43,184 nucleotides of DNA from a virus. The notes under the pieces are model-generated. The model made no database searches. It was not told where the DNA came from and worked only from the letters and a program-made list of their open reading frames with translations. Positions 32,293-39,776 of this stretch are shown here, one piece after another; position 1 is the stretch's first letter; every line of letters starts with the position of its first letter. The translations under genes were made by a program, and so were the position numbers. The DNA lies in the IMG/VR virus record IMGVR_UViG_3300035168_000026, positions 1 to 43,184 of that record. One strand, given 5' to 3'.

Positions 32293-32568
32293 TCAGTCGC
32301 GCTCGTCCAGGCGCGTGGGAGCGAACGGGCGAGGGTAGACCTGCTTGCGCTGGGTGCCCTGAGTGACGACGACCCGGAGACCTGCAGTCCCGTAGCCGAC
32401 CGCCACACCTGGGTCGTGGAAGCCGACGGCCAGGGTGGCACCGTCAGCGCCGACCGCTCGAAGGTCGCACTTCTCCTCGGGTACTAGCGTGCGCAGGGCG
32501 AAGATGGCGTTCTCAAGCGAGTCGGCTTCGGCCACGAGCTTGTTGCTGTTGTCGATGATCTCGATCAT
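32293..32568 (-). CDS. Hypothetical 91-residue protein
   Basis: It starts at ATG 32568 with AGAGGAGGAG upstream and overlaps the winged-helix gene end by ATGA. The sequence is beta-rich (MIEIIDNSNKLVAEADSLEN, CDLRAVGADGATLAVGF, GTAGLRVVVTQGTQRKQVYP). It is the last gene of the helicase operon, upstream of promoter copy D. No family recognised. Confidence 0.6.
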   Translation of the reverse strand: MIEIIDNSNKLVAEADSLENAIFALRTLVPEEKCDLRAVGADGATLAVGFHDPGVAVGYGTAGLRVVVTQGTQRKQVYPRPFAPTRLDERD

Positions 32569-32819
32569 GACTCCTCCTCTGGGGGGTCGAGGGTTTCGAC
32601 GATGCGTGCGCCTGCCGGGGTCAGGCCCCACACTCGTGTGTTGCCCTCCCACCTGACGACCTGGGCGAGCTTCCGCATGTAGAGTTGGTCCATCACTCGT
32701 CGGACGACTGTCACATCGAGCGGATACCAAGCTTCCCAATCACTGATCTTGGCGTCCCGTGCGCTCAAGACGTTGAGCATGTATTCCTGTCTGCGGGTGA
32801 GCTTCGTGCGATGTCGCAT
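32565..32819 (-). CDS. Small winged-helix-like DNA-binding protein
   Basis: An 84-residue protein from ATG 32819. The arrangement RHRTKLTRRQEYMLNVLSAR, VTVVRRVMDQLYMRKLAQVV and RWEGNTRVWGLTPAGARIVE is a winged helix-turn-helix with a characteristic wing (W-G-L-T-P-x-G). It resembles small transcriptional regulators in phage early operons. It overlaps the membrane peptide upstream (TGATG) and the next gene (ATGA). Confidence 0.72.
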   Translation of the reverse strand: MRHRTKLTRRQEYMLNVLSARDAKISDWEAWYPLDVTVVRRVMDQLYMRKLAQVVRWEGNTRVWGLTPAGARIVETLDPPEEES

Positions 32820-32929
32820 CAGCTGGGGATGGACGTTGGGACGACGTGGAACAGGTTGGCCAGCAGCTGGGCGATGATGACAGCCAAGCAGATGGCCAGG
32901 GCGACGATGAAGGCGAACGAGGACTTCAT
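32819..32929 (-). CDS. 36-residue single-pass membrane protein
   Basis: ATG 32929 overlaps the stop of the preceding gene (ATGA) and the stop overlaps the following start (TGATG). One hydrophobic helix fills most of it (SFAFIVALAICLAVIIAQLL). Tight coupling on both sides supports translation. Function is unknown; exclusion or membrane signalling is possible. Confidence 0.6.
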   Translation of the reverse strand: MKSSFAFIVALAICLAVIIAQLLANLFHVVPTSIPS

Positions 32930-33135
32930 GCCGAGGCCCATCGGTTCGGCAGGACGGGCGCGATGCCAAGCTGCGCCGCCAGCACGCGCTGGCATTGCAG
33001 GCACTCGCACCCGGCTTCGGCCCTAGGGTCGAGCTTGCGCCAGTTGCGGCGGTAGAGCGTCCGGCCACACAGGGTCGTGCCGTGCTCCTCGTTGACGAGG
33101 TGCCGCTTGCCGGATCTCTTGTGAACGGAGATCAT
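32926..33135 (-). CDS. Small zinc-finger-like protein
   Basis: A 69-residue basic protein (HKRSGKRHLVNEEHGTTLCG, then RRNWRKLDPRAEAGCECLQC). Three or four Cys with a C-x-C-x2-C ending and flanking His suggest a zinc knuckle. ATG 33135 overlaps the helicase stop (ATGA), so it is translated with the helicase and may assist it on DNA. Confidence 0.6.
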   Translation of the reverse strand: MISVHKRSGKRHLVNEEHGTTLCGRTLYRRNWRKLDPRAEAGCECLQCQRVLAAQLGIAPVLPNRWASA

Positions 33136-34742
33136 GCTGGGACTCCTTCCGTTGCTGGGAGCGTGGATTGAAGCACAGCCACGTTGGTGATGTCAAGCTG
33201 GACCTTGGCCCGCGTGGCGGCGACGTACAGGAGACGAAGCTCCTCGTCTGACGGGTTCTCCGGCGGGAAGTCGCCCGCCAGCTGGACGGAGTCCCACTCA
33301 CGGCCCTTGGCCTTGTGGGCGGTCGAGACGACGACATCGGCCTCGTCCTCGCGGATCGTCTTGTCGAGCGCGTCCAGGATGACCGGCACGCCGAAGTCGT
33401 CCACGAGCTTCACCATCAGCTGAAGCTCTGCGCCCAGCTGATCCTCTTGCACGTAGGCTTGGACTTCTCCCCAGGAGTCGAAGCAGGCGAGGTCGGGGTG
33501 CTCTGTCGGCAGGCCCGCCATCACGTCTGCGGCTGCTCGTGCGAACGCGACGACCTCTTTGCCTCCGCCGACCAGGCAGGCCCGCTGCTCGTTCTTCTGT
33601 GCTCGCAGGACGGTCGCGACGGCGACGGCATTGGTGCGGGTCAGGATCGCGGTGGGGGAGTCTAGGGCCTCCACGACGGAGGGGATCGAGTCGGTGCCCA
33701 CCAGGCGAAGCTCTGCGTTGAGCAGGCCCAGGATCTCGTTGGCGACCTCGGCGATTGCCGGGCCGAAGCGGAAGCTCTGCGTCAGGTAGGCCCTGGCGTC
33801 GGCGTCCACCTGCTGGAGCGCGTTGACTGCGCCGGTGAACGAGTAGATCTGCTGCTGCGAGTCGCCGACCCAGACCAGCTGTGCGTGGTCGGCCTGCGCG
33901 GCGATGATCGCCTGCATGACCGGGTTGGCGTCCTGCGCCTCGTCGAAGAGGATGTAGTCGGTGTTGATCGTCGGCTGGCTCAGCTGCCAGGCCTTGAGGT
34001 AGTGGTCGTGGCGGTAGGGCAGGATGCCGGTCTCCGACATCAGGTCGGCCCAGGCGGCTTCGAGCTTCGGCAGGAGCACGCGAGCCACGAGCTTGTTCTG
34101 CTCGTAGGAGCGCACGCCATCGGTGACGGGGTCGATGCCCTCGATATAGGGGAAGTTGCGGACGGAAGGCTCCAGGTCTGCGGTCTGGCAGAAGCGGATC
34201 ACTGCCGCCATGACGTGCCCGCCCAGGAAGCTCTTCGGCAGCTGCTTGCTCTTGCCGTCGAGGCCCTGCACCTGGATCGCTTCGACACCCAGGCGGAGCG
34301 CGATGTCCAGCGACTTCATCCGCTTGCTGCCGCGCAGTCGGTGGCTGAACTTCGTGCCCCAGGCCTTGTACGCGAGCGAGTGCGCGGTCGAGGAGGAGAC
34401 GGTGGCGGGCATCTTGGCCTGGGCCTCCGTCACGATGGACTTGTTGAAGGCGACGTACTGCCCACGCCGGTTCGGTGCCGACTTGGCCAGCAGGAGGAGC
34501 GTGCTCGTCTTGCCGGTGCCAGCGCCAGCCTCCACGGCCAGCGAGTCGCCGGAGTTGAACAGATCGAGCGCGTGAGCTTGCTCGCCCGTGGGCGCGAAGC
34601 TCGTGACCGGCTTGTCTGCCACCGGCTTGGCGCAGGCCTCATGCGTGACGCCTTCGCCCTTCGTCCACTCGACGCGCTCGCCCGCTGCCACGGGCTGGCC
34701 GCACGAGCGGCAGGTGCCTGGGAACTTCGCGGTGATTGTCAT
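33132..34742 (-). CDS. SF1 (UvrD/Rep-type) DNA helicase with N-terminal zinc finger
   Basis: A 536-residue helicase. An N-terminal zinc module (C11, C14, H34, C37) precedes the motor: Q-motif region FAPTGEQAHALD, Walker A EAGAGTGKTS (73-79 core), motif II DEAQDANP, motif III WVGDSQQQIYSFTGA, and motifs V/VI STAHKAKGREWD and LLYVAATRAKVQ. These enzymes are 3'-5' translocases used in repair, recombination and restart. Start ATG 34742 has AAGGAGG. The frame is open back to the promoter (34797-34825), but no ATG lies six bases after this -10 (TAC instead), unlike the other copies. It heads the reverse operon. Confidence 0.88.
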   Translation of the reverse strand: MTITAKFPGTCRSCGQPVAAGERVEWTKGEGVTHEACAKPVADKPVTSFAPTGEQAHALDLFNSGDSLAVEAGAGTGKTSTLLLLAKSAPNRRGQYVAFNKSIVTEAQAKMPATVSSSTAHSLAYKAWGTKFSHRLRGSKRMKSLDIALRLGVEAIQVQGLDGKSKQLPKSFLGGHVMAAVIRFCQTADLEPSVRNFPYIEGIDPVTDGVRSYEQNKLVARVLLPKLEAAWADLMSETGILPYRHDHYLKAWQLSQPTINTDYILFDEAQDANPVMQAIIAAQADHAQLVWVGDSQQQIYSFTGAVNALQQVDADARAYLTQSFRFGPAIAEVANEILGLLNAELRLVGTDSIPSVVEALDSPTAILTRTNAVAVATVLRAQKNEQRACLVGGGKEVVAFARAAADVMAGLPTEHPDLACFDSWGEVQAYVQEDQLGAELQLMVKLVDDFGVPVILDALDKTIREDEADVVVSTAHKAKGREWDSVQLAGDFPPENPSDEELRLLYVAATRAKVQLDITNVAVLQSTLPATEGVPA

Positions 34743-34796
34743 GGAAGACCTCCTTGCCGGGATCGTGTGTACCGGCGGTCGCTGGGTGTAAACCGC

Positions 34797-34825
34797 ATTA
34801 AACCAAACGGAGCGGACGAGCACAA
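34797..34825 (-). promoter_or_regulatory. Dispersed promoter element, copy E (helicase operon)
   Basis: On the minus strand: TTGTGC (34825-34820), a 17-bp spacer, TTTAAT (34802-34797), GCGGTT. It lies back-to-back with a forward promoter whose -35 is at 34840-34845. The leader reads ACACCCAGC, similar to the other copies. Confidence 0.65.
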
Positions 34826-34839
34826 TGGTATGGCCGGGC

Positions 34840-34868
34840 TTTACGGCCTCCGCTCCGTGTGCTAAGCT
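34840..34868 (+). promoter_or_regulatory. Forward promoter of the early operon
   Basis: TTTACG (34840-34845), a 17-bp spacer and TAAGCT (34863-34868), with CCGTGTGC before the -10 as in copies A and C. It drives the forward early block after a leader of about 130 bases (to ATG 35003), the longest non-coding leader in the genome, which ends in CCAGCAACCCAGCAGAAGG. No open regulatory motif can be named in the leader. Confidence 0.55.
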
Positions 34869-35002
34869 ACCTGCCGGGCGCGGCTCTCGGGCTGCCTCGG
34901 GGCCGGTCGTTCAGCTGCTGCGAAGATGCCTCTTGCTGGGGGTGGCGGAGCGCAGAGGCGACCGGCTCCACTTACTCCAGCAACCCAGCAGAAGGAGGCA
35001 TA

Positions 35003-35329
35003 ATGTCGGTTCTTTACGAGAAGGGATCTGCAGCCTGGGACGTGTCGATCATTCTGACCAGGCACGGCGACGGCAGAGTCCGCACACAGAACGGTGACTA
35101 CCTCGCCTGCGCGAGGCTGTCCGAGGTTCGCCGGACGGCGACCTGGCTGGACTCCCAGGAGCGACTCCGTCTGGCGCTCGCTGTACCATGTACGTGCGGC
35201 GCTGGAGACTCCATCGCCGAATCAACATCATTGGGCCAGGCTAAGCTGGCCGAGACAGGAGGAGCAGATGTCCCAGCAAGAGATGGACTTGGGGCCGACG
35301 AATCGGCACCGATCCCCTCAGCAGCTTGA
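35003..35329 (+). CDS. Hypothetical protein, first gene of early operon
   Basis: A 108-residue protein from ATG 35003 with AGAAGGAGG. The first 70 residues look folded (SVLYEKGSAAWDVSIILTRH, YLACARLSEVRRTATWL); the last 40 are Ala/Gly/Ser-rich and overlap the next gene by 62 bases in another frame. First position in the operon suggests very early expression, such as host takeover, but no family is recognised. Confidence 0.55.
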   Translation: MSVLYEKGSAAWDVSIILTRHGDGRVRTQNGDYLACARLSEVRRTATWLDSQERLRLALAVPCTCGAGDSIAESTSLGQAKLAETGGADVPARDGLGADESAPIPSAA

Positions 35330-35660
35330 GCTAGACGAGTTCAGGGGAGCGCTGCGGTATTTCCCCACTCAGTGCCGGGCCTACCAGGCCGGGCCACACC
35401 TGCTGTTCGTCCATCATTACGACCACAACCGTGAGATCGGCAAGGCCCACCGGCGGCTGTGGCTGGGGATGGTCAGTTACGGCAAAGATCCCGACGCGCC
35501 AGGGACCATCACCGTCATGTGCGTCTGGGGAGTCCCTGGCATGAGAGTCGGCCGATATCTGCAGCGCTTCGATCACAGGGGCGACAGCGGCAGGGAATCG
35601 GCGACCGACGACTCGATCAAGGCGGCTCTGTCGCAGTGGGAGCGTGAGGCTCTTGACTGA
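35268..35660 (+). CDS. Hypothetical 130-residue protein
   Basis: It starts at ATG 35268 with ACAGGAGGAGC. Internal sequence RYFPTQCRAYQAGPHLLFVH, then HYDHNREIGKAHRRLWLGMV and DSGRESATDDSIKAALSQWE, gives an aromatic alpha/beta domain. No catalytic motif is certain. It is coupled to the nuclease gene by a short overlap and may act with it. Confidence 0.65.
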   Translation: MSQQEMDLGPTNRHRSPQQLELDEFRGALRYFPTQCRAYQAGPHLLFVHHYDHNREIGKAHRRLWLGMVSYGKDPDAPGTITVMCVWGVPGMRVGRYLQRFDHRGDSGRESATDDSIKAALSQWEREALD

Positions 35661-36645
35661 GACGCTGACCCACTCGAAGCGGGCTGCATTCCTCAACTGC
35701 CCGCGCTATTACTTCAACCGACACGAGCGGCACCTCCGGCCTCGTGTGGCCAAGCCCGGTCGGCGTCGTGGTGCCGCCTTCGGTGACGCGATCTTCGCGA
35801 TCTCCGACTCCGGCATTCCTGCGCTGAACGTGGATACCCAGACCCGGATGGAGATCATCTGCGACTCGGTGGACGAGTCATACTCCAGCATCTTCCCCTC
35901 TAACCAGGAGGAGTCAGACGTGCTGGAGCTTGAGAAGGTCAAGATCAGGCAGCTGGCGTTCTACTACGTCGGGCGGTATGGGGTCGAGGCGGGCAAGCGC
36001 GAGATCGTGTTCGACCTGCCGCTGATCAACCCGGCCACTGGCCGTCACTCACGAGCCTTCCGGCGCGGAGGCAAGATCGACGGGCTGCTGAGCCTGGGGG
36101 GCGGGCGCTGGCGTGTGATTGAGGACAAGTTCGTGGGCCAGATCCAGAAGGCCATGATAGACCGCCTGCCGCTCGACGCTCAGAGCAACGAGTACGTGGA
36201 TGCTCTGTCGCAGCTGGGCCTGACGGCGGAGGTAGCCTATCGGCACACACTCAACCCGACCTCCGCGCCGAAGCTGGTCGGCACCGGCGAAGCTCGTAGA
36301 CGTGAGACTCTGGATGAGTACGAGCTTCGCCTGGCCGAGGACATCGAGGCTCGGCCGGAGCATTACTTCGATGAGCAGATCCTCCAGTTCCCAAAGGATC
36401 GGCTCGATGACTACCGGCTCGGCCGGTGGGGCACGGCCCGCAAGATCCTGGACGCGAGGCTGCTGGCCAAGCGCCTGGGCTGGCAGGCGGCGTGGCCCAT
36501 GAATCCGTCGCGATGTTGGGAGTACGGAGGATGCGAGTTCATCCCCCTGTGCACTCGCGGCGAAGACGCCATCGACCTCTACACGACCGAGGTCGATAAC
36601 CCAGAGCTAGGAAAGGAGCAGGATGTCGAGTACCACACGAGCTAA
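35653..36645 (+). CDS. PD-(D/E)XK exonuclease, Cas4/RecB-like, with Fe-S cluster cysteines
   Basis: A 330-residue nuclease. The N-terminal LTHSKRAAFLNCPRYYFNRH is the classic RecB-family opening with Cys 16; the active site is GKIDGLL (Asp 143) and WRVIEDKF (Glu 157, Lys 159). Cys 288, 294 and 300 near the end (CWEYGGCEFIPLC) complete a four-Cys Fe-S cluster as in AddB and Cas4. Such enzymes resect ends to feed recombination. Followed by a Sak4-like ATPase, it forms a phage recombination pair. TTG 35653 is preferred (overlap with TGA 35658); GTG 35644 is the alternative. Confidence 0.82.
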   Translation: MTETLTHSKRAAFLNCPRYYFNRHERHLRPRVAKPGRRRGAAFGDAIFAISDSGIPALNVDTQTRMEIICDSVDESYSSIFPSNQEESDVLELEKVKIRQLAFYYVGRYGVEAGKREIVFDLPLINPATGRHSRAFRRGGKIDGLLSLGGGRWRVIEDKFVGQIQKAMIDRLPLDAQSNEYVDALSQLGLTAEVAYRHTLNPTSAPKLVGTGEARRRETLDEYELRLAEDIEARPEHYFDEQILQFPKDRLDDYRLGRWGTARKILDARLLAKRLGWQAAWPMNPSRCWEYGGCEFIPLCTRGEDAIDLYTTEVDNPELGKEQDVEYHTS

Positions 36646-37471
36646 GAAGGCCACGGAGAGCCTTCCGGAGGCCACCGGCGTGGCGGAGGGCCGGACGCCC
36701 CAGGGCGCCGCACGAGGGTCACGGAAGGCCACGGGAGGCCAGGACGGCACCACGAAGCGGCAGCCGCCCGCGCTACCAACAGCCAAGACGCGCTCCGGGC
36801 CGTCGCTGGAGGAGAAGACCGTGCTCCTGTACGGGCCTCCAGGGATCGGCAAGAGCACGCTCGCCAGCGAGTGGGCCGGAGGTGACGTGTTCTTCTTCGA
36901 CTGCGCCGGTGAGCTTAACGACATCGAGTGCTACAGCCAGCGGATCGGCAACTGGGTCGAGTTCAAGGAGTACTGCTGGTCGCTGGAGACCGACCGTGGG
37001 CCGTTCAAGGTAGCGGCCATCGACACCGTGGACGTGCTGGCCACGTTCTGCGCTCAGCACATGCGCAAGAAGCTGGGCATCGTCCACGAGTCCGACGCCG
37101 AATGGGGGAAGGGCTGGGCCATGGTGAAGGAGGAGTTCGCCTCCACCGTGGTGAAGCTCGCGAGCCTGCCCGGTCTCGGCCTCATCCTCATCAGCCACTC
37201 GAAGGAGGTGGAGATCAAGACCAGGACGGCGACCTACAACAAGCAGGTGCCGTCCCTCAGCGGCGGGATCGGCGATGTGTGCCTGAATATGCCCGACCTC
37301 GTCCTGCACCTGGACTGGTCAGAGCAGGACTCACGTGTGATCCACACGAAGCCGAGTCCTTATTACGACGCCAAGGAGCGGAGCACCACTCCCAGACTCC
37401 CAGCGGAGATCCCGTGGCTGCTTGGCACCTCCGGCTACAACGTTCTGAAAGAGGTGTGGTACGATGGCTAA
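36623..37471 (+). CDS. Sak4-like RecA-fold ATPase (single-strand annealing/recombinase)
   Basis: A 282-residue AAA_24/Sak4-type ATPase. A disordered, Ala/Gly/Arg-rich N-terminal 60 residues precedes Walker A LLYGPPGIGKSTLAS (71-79), Walker B VAAIDTVDVL (Asp 134), LILISHSKEVEIK (sensor region) and LSGGIGDVCLNMPDLVLHLD. Sak4 proteins anneal or exchange single strands and cooperate with phage SSB, here probably 38253-38723. The N-terminal segment is encoded by two inverted copies of the dispersed repeat, so this extension may be a recent addition. ATG 36623 has AAAGGAGC. Confidence 0.82.
   Translation: MSSTTRAKKATESLPEATGVAEGRTPQGAARGSRKATGGQDGTTKRQPPALPTAKTRSGPSLEEKTVLLYGPPGIGKSTLASEWAGGDVFFFDCAGELNDIECYSQRIGNWVEFKEYCWSLETDRGPFKVAAIDTVDVLATFCAQHMRKKLGIVHESDAEWGKGWAMVKEEFASTVVKLASLPGLGLILISHSKEVEIKTRTATYNKQVPSLSGGIGDVCLNMPDLVLHLDWSEQDSRVIHTKPSPYYDAKERSTTPRLPAEIPWLLGTSGYNVLKEVWYDG
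36655..36745 (-). repeat. Two inverted copies of the dispersed short repeat
   Basis: On the minus strand, GTGGCCTCCGGAAGGCTCTC lies at 36678-36659, and a second copy (GGCCTCCCGTGGCCTTCCGTG and flanks) at 36745-36716. They resemble 7098-7129 and 31935-31967 and code here for KATESLPEATG and RKATGGQ in the ATPase's N-terminal extension. Confidence 0.4.
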
Positions 37472-37928
37472 GTATATCTCAGTTACGCAGGACATGATCG
37501 ATCGTGCAGTGCCGAAAGACTCAAACCGATGCATGATTGCGGATGCTGTCAAGGCAGACAATCCGCTACGACAGCGAATCATCGTTGACACGCAGTCTAT
37601 TCGGTACACGCTCGATGACAAGCGCTACTTGCACTTTACGCCTAGGGCCGTCCAGCAGAGCATCGTGGACTTCGACGAGGGAATCACGCCCGACCCGTTT
37701 AGGTTCAGGTTGCAGCCCGCAGTGCAAGTCGTCCAGGCCGACAGCAGGAGTCGAGCGAAGGACCCTGCAAAGGCGAAGGTCCGGACTCACGCGCACAAAG
37801 GACGACCGGGCAAGGAGATCAAGTTCCAGAAGCAGGGAGGACAACTCCCACCGAAGGGCAAGCGCTCTTCGCGAGCATTCGGAATGCGGAACATGCGTGT
37901 CAACCAGCGTGAGGAAGCAGCATCGTAA
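37464..37928 (+). CDS. Conserved hypothetical phage protein
   Basis: A 154-residue basic protein whose N-terminal half (KYISVTQDMIDRAVPKDSNR, CMIADAVKADNPLR, YTLDDKRYLHFTPRAVQQSI) belongs to a family common in actinophage early regions, of unknown function. The C-terminal half is rich in Lys, Arg and Gln. The DNA here is visibly less G+C-rich than its neighbours and codon use differs, suggesting arrival together with the following HNH gene. The ATG overlaps the ATPase stop (ATGGCTAA). Confidence 0.68.
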   Translation: MAKYISVTQDMIDRAVPKDSNRCMIADAVKADNPLRQRIIVDTQSIRYTLDDKRYLHFTPRAVQQSIVDFDEGITPDPFRFRLQPAVQVVQADSRSRAKDPAKAKVRTHAHKGRPGKEIKFQKQGGQLPPKGKRSSRAFGMRNMRVNQREEAAS

Positions 37929-38266
37929 CCACGGCTGCACAAGCTCGCGAGCTGCGCCGGTCAAAAGATCCGGCGTACGCTGCGCGACGCAAGGCCGCTA
38001 ATCGTCGCCTGCACGAACGAAGGCAGGTGGCACTCAGAGCGGCCAAGGATCTACCATGCGTGGACTGCGGACAGAGCTACCCGTTCTACGTCATGGATCT
38101 TGACCACGTGCCGGAGCGAGGGCCCAAGCTCTTCAACCTTGGTAGCGTTGGTCGTATTGGGTGTGGCATGGCGAAGCTCCTGGCCGAGATCGCAAAGTGC
38201 GATCCGGTTTGCGCCAACTGCCACCGCATCAGATCATACGAAAGGAAGCAACATGTCAACGTTTGA
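37922..38266 (+). CDS. HNH endonuclease, probable non-ATG start (homing-type)
   Basis: An HNH protein with CVDCGQSYPFYVMDLDHV, LLAEIAKCDPVCANCHRIRS. The only usual start is GTG 38027, which leaves the fold short, yet the 35 codons before it encode a typical basic HNH N-terminal helix (ELRRSKDPAYAARRKAANRR). A start at ATC 37922, overlapping the previous stop with GAGGAAG upstream, or a -1 frameshift from the previous gene, would include it; the N terminus is therefore uncertain. A homing function is suggested by the small size, position and lower G+C. Confidence 0.62.
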   Translation: MVTTAAQARELRRSKDPAYAARRKAANRRLHERRQVALRAAKDLPCVDCGQSYPFYVMDLDHVPERGPKLFNLGSVGRIGCGMAKLLAEIAKCDPVCANCHRIRSYERKQHVNV

Positions 38267-38723
38267 AGAGGAAATGCGCGGCTTCGAGGAGGAGTGGACC
38301 TCGGCCCAGGAGAACGCAGGCACCGGCGGCGGGATGCTGCCGGACGGTGACTACCAGGCCAAGATCATCGAGTCACGCGTCGAGATGAGCGACTGGGACG
38401 AGTGGCAGCTGTACCTGAAGTACGAGGACCTCGGCGGCGCAGGCGAGATCCGCAGCTGGGACTCGCTCCAGCATGAGGTCGGCCGCTCAATCGCAGCGGA
38501 GCGCACGAAGCGCCTGGGCTATGACGGCACGCTGGCAGACCTCGAGGCGGCGGTCGTCGCAGGCGACTTCATCGACCTGGTGGTGGACATCAGGGTCAAG
38601 ACGAAGAAGGGCGACACGCGGGACTTCAAGCAGGTCTACGTCAACCGGTGCTACGGCAAGGCCGGAGATGGCGGCGTGCCGGAGCCTAGCGCTCCGGTTG
38701 ACGACGAAGACATTCCCTTCTAG
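38253..38723 (+). CDS. SSB-like/DUF669-like protein with acidic C-terminal tail
   Basis: A 156-residue protein from ATG 38253 (AAAGGAAG upstream). A core beta domain (DGDYQAKIIESRVEMSDWDE, WQLYLKYEDLGGAGEIRSWD, FIDLVVDIRVKTKKGDTRDF) and the acidic tail ending DDEDIPF are the signature of single-strand DNA-binding proteins and functional analogues, whose tail recruits partners. It lies next to the Sak4-like ATPase and before the replication pair, so it probably coats single strands during phage replication and recombination. Confidence 0.75.
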   Translation: MSTFEEEMRGFEEEWTSAQENAGTGGGMLPDGDYQAKIIESRVEMSDWDEWQLYLKYEDLGGAGEIRSWDSLQHEVGRSIAAERTKRLGYDGTLADLEAAVVAGDFIDLVVDIRVKTKKGDTRDFKQVYVNRCYGKAGDGGVPEPSAPVDDEDIPF

Positions 38724-38726
38724 CCG

Positions 38727-38909
38727 ATGAACAGAGAGGACGAGGAGCGCCTCTACGCAGAGCAGATGGGGAGGGAGGCGCTCCTCCGCCAGAAGGCACC
38801 GGACATCTGCAAGACGTGCTGGCAGCCGAAGGATAATCACCACCCAGCCTGCTATCGGGGCCGACGCCAGGCCCAGGAGCAGCAGAATCCGAGGAGGAAG
38901 CGTGGATGA
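38727..38909 (+). CDS. Small zinc-binding-like protein
   Basis: A 60-residue charged protein with CKTCWQPKDNHHPACYRGR (C-x2-C ... H-H-x2-C), consistent with a single zinc site. ATG 38727 follows the SSB stop by three bases, and its stop overlaps the next GTG by eight bases. Function unknown. Confidence 0.52.
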   Translation: MNREDEERLYAEQMGREALLRQKAPDICKTCWQPKDNHHPACYRGRRQAQEQQNPRRKRG

Positions 38910-39093
38910 GACTCAGCGTAAGCTGCTGCACCGGCAGGCGGCGAAGATCCAGATCGACTTGACGCCGGGCCAGCGCGTGGCGGCGCTCCTGGCGCTCGAC
39001 CAGGCCGACCGTGACTGGCTCACGCTGCTGCCGCCCAGGGAGCAGGAGGTCGTCCTCGAGGTCGTGACGAGGCTGGGAGGAGTGATCGAATGA
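38902..39093 (+). CDS. Hypothetical 63-residue helical protein
   Basis: GTG 38902 with AGGAGGAAGC. The product is almost all helix (TQRKLLHRQAAKIQIDLTPG, QRVAALLALDQADRDWLTLL). It overlaps the following gene by ATGA. There is no recognised family; it may be a small accessory of the replication region. Confidence 0.52.
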   Translation: MDETQRKLLHRQAAKIQIDLTPGQRVAALLALDQADRDWLTLLPPREQEVVLEVVTRLGGVIE

Positions 39094-39491
39094 CACTCCG
39101 TCCAGTGGAGGACGTACGGATCGAGATCCCGCCGCAGGACTGCTGGACTCCGTACGACCTGCCACCCACCTGCCAGGTTCCGCGATGCATGCAAAGGTGG
39201 GATCACCGGCACCACATCGTGCGCCGGTCGGCCACGGCCGGGCCGAAGCGTTGGATCTCGGTCGATGGGCTGATCCTGCCCAACGTCGCCGGTCTGTGCA
39301 AGCTGCACCACGATCAGGTGACCGGCGGGATTGGCGGGCACCAGGCCAAGATCGGGTTCCCCTCGCTGGAGCAGCTGGTGGACGGCCTTTACAGAGCGTG
39401 GTGGCTGTGGTACGCTCGTCTGCCCGCCCACCGCTCCGGCACCGACGACTGGGTCGAAGCCGGGCCACTCGATCAGCCCGTCTACCTTTAA
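39090..39491 (+). CDS. HNH-like endonuclease
   Basis: A 133-residue protein with a modified HNH core: CQVPRCMQRWDHRHHIVRRS (first Cys pair and His-His), GPKRWISVDGLILPNVAGLC and KLHHDQVTGG. Cys-x4-Cys and Cys-x2-His probably bind a structural zinc; the H-x-H-H group may be catalytic. Unlike homing HNH genes it is embedded in the operon by tight overlaps, so a structural role in replication or DNA processing is possible. Confidence 0.65.
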   Translation: MTLRPVEDVRIEIPPQDCWTPYDLPPTCQVPRCMQRWDHRHHIVRRSATAGPKRWISVDGLILPNVAGLCKLHHDQVTGGIGGHQAKIGFPSLEQLVDGLYRAWWLWYARLPAHRSGTDDWVEAGPLDQPVYL

Positions 39492-39500
39492 AGGAGGACC

Positions 39501-39776
39501 ATGGCTCCACCAGCGACATGCCCAGCCTGCAAGCGACCCCTGCCCAAAGAGAAGACCGCCGAGGACGACGCTCCAGCACGCGGCAAGAAGTGGACCAGGC
39601 TCACCATCGTGATGCCGGAGCAGTCCGATAAGGACGCCATCGAGGAGAAGCTCGAAGTCATGGCCTCCAGGTACGAGGAGGTGACCGGCCGTAAGGTGGC
39701 GAGATTCATGCTGCTCGATTGGATCCTGCATGAGATGATCTCCTCCGGAATCCTCCCAGCGGAGGAGGGTGGATGA
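39501..39776 (+). CDS. Hypothetical protein with N-terminal zinc-ribbon half
   Basis: A 91-residue protein from ATG 39501 with a strong AAAGGAGG. CPACKRPLPKEK at the start is half a zinc ribbon; the remainder (WTRLTIVMPEQSDKDAIEEK, LEVMASRYEEVTGRKVARFM) is a ribbon-helix-helix-like or small helical domain. It directly precedes the initiator gene (ATGA overlap) and may assist it. Confidence 0.55.
   Translation: MAPPATCPACKRPLPKEKTAEDDAPARGKKWTRLTIVMPEQSDKDAIEEKLEVMASRYEEVTGRKVARFMLLDWILHEMISSGILPAEEGG

Noticed and set aside
33885-34865. 326-codon forward frame opposite the helicase
   Set aside because: The helicase on the reverse strand has all SF1 motifs; the forward frame shows only low-complexity Leu/Arg/Gly composition.
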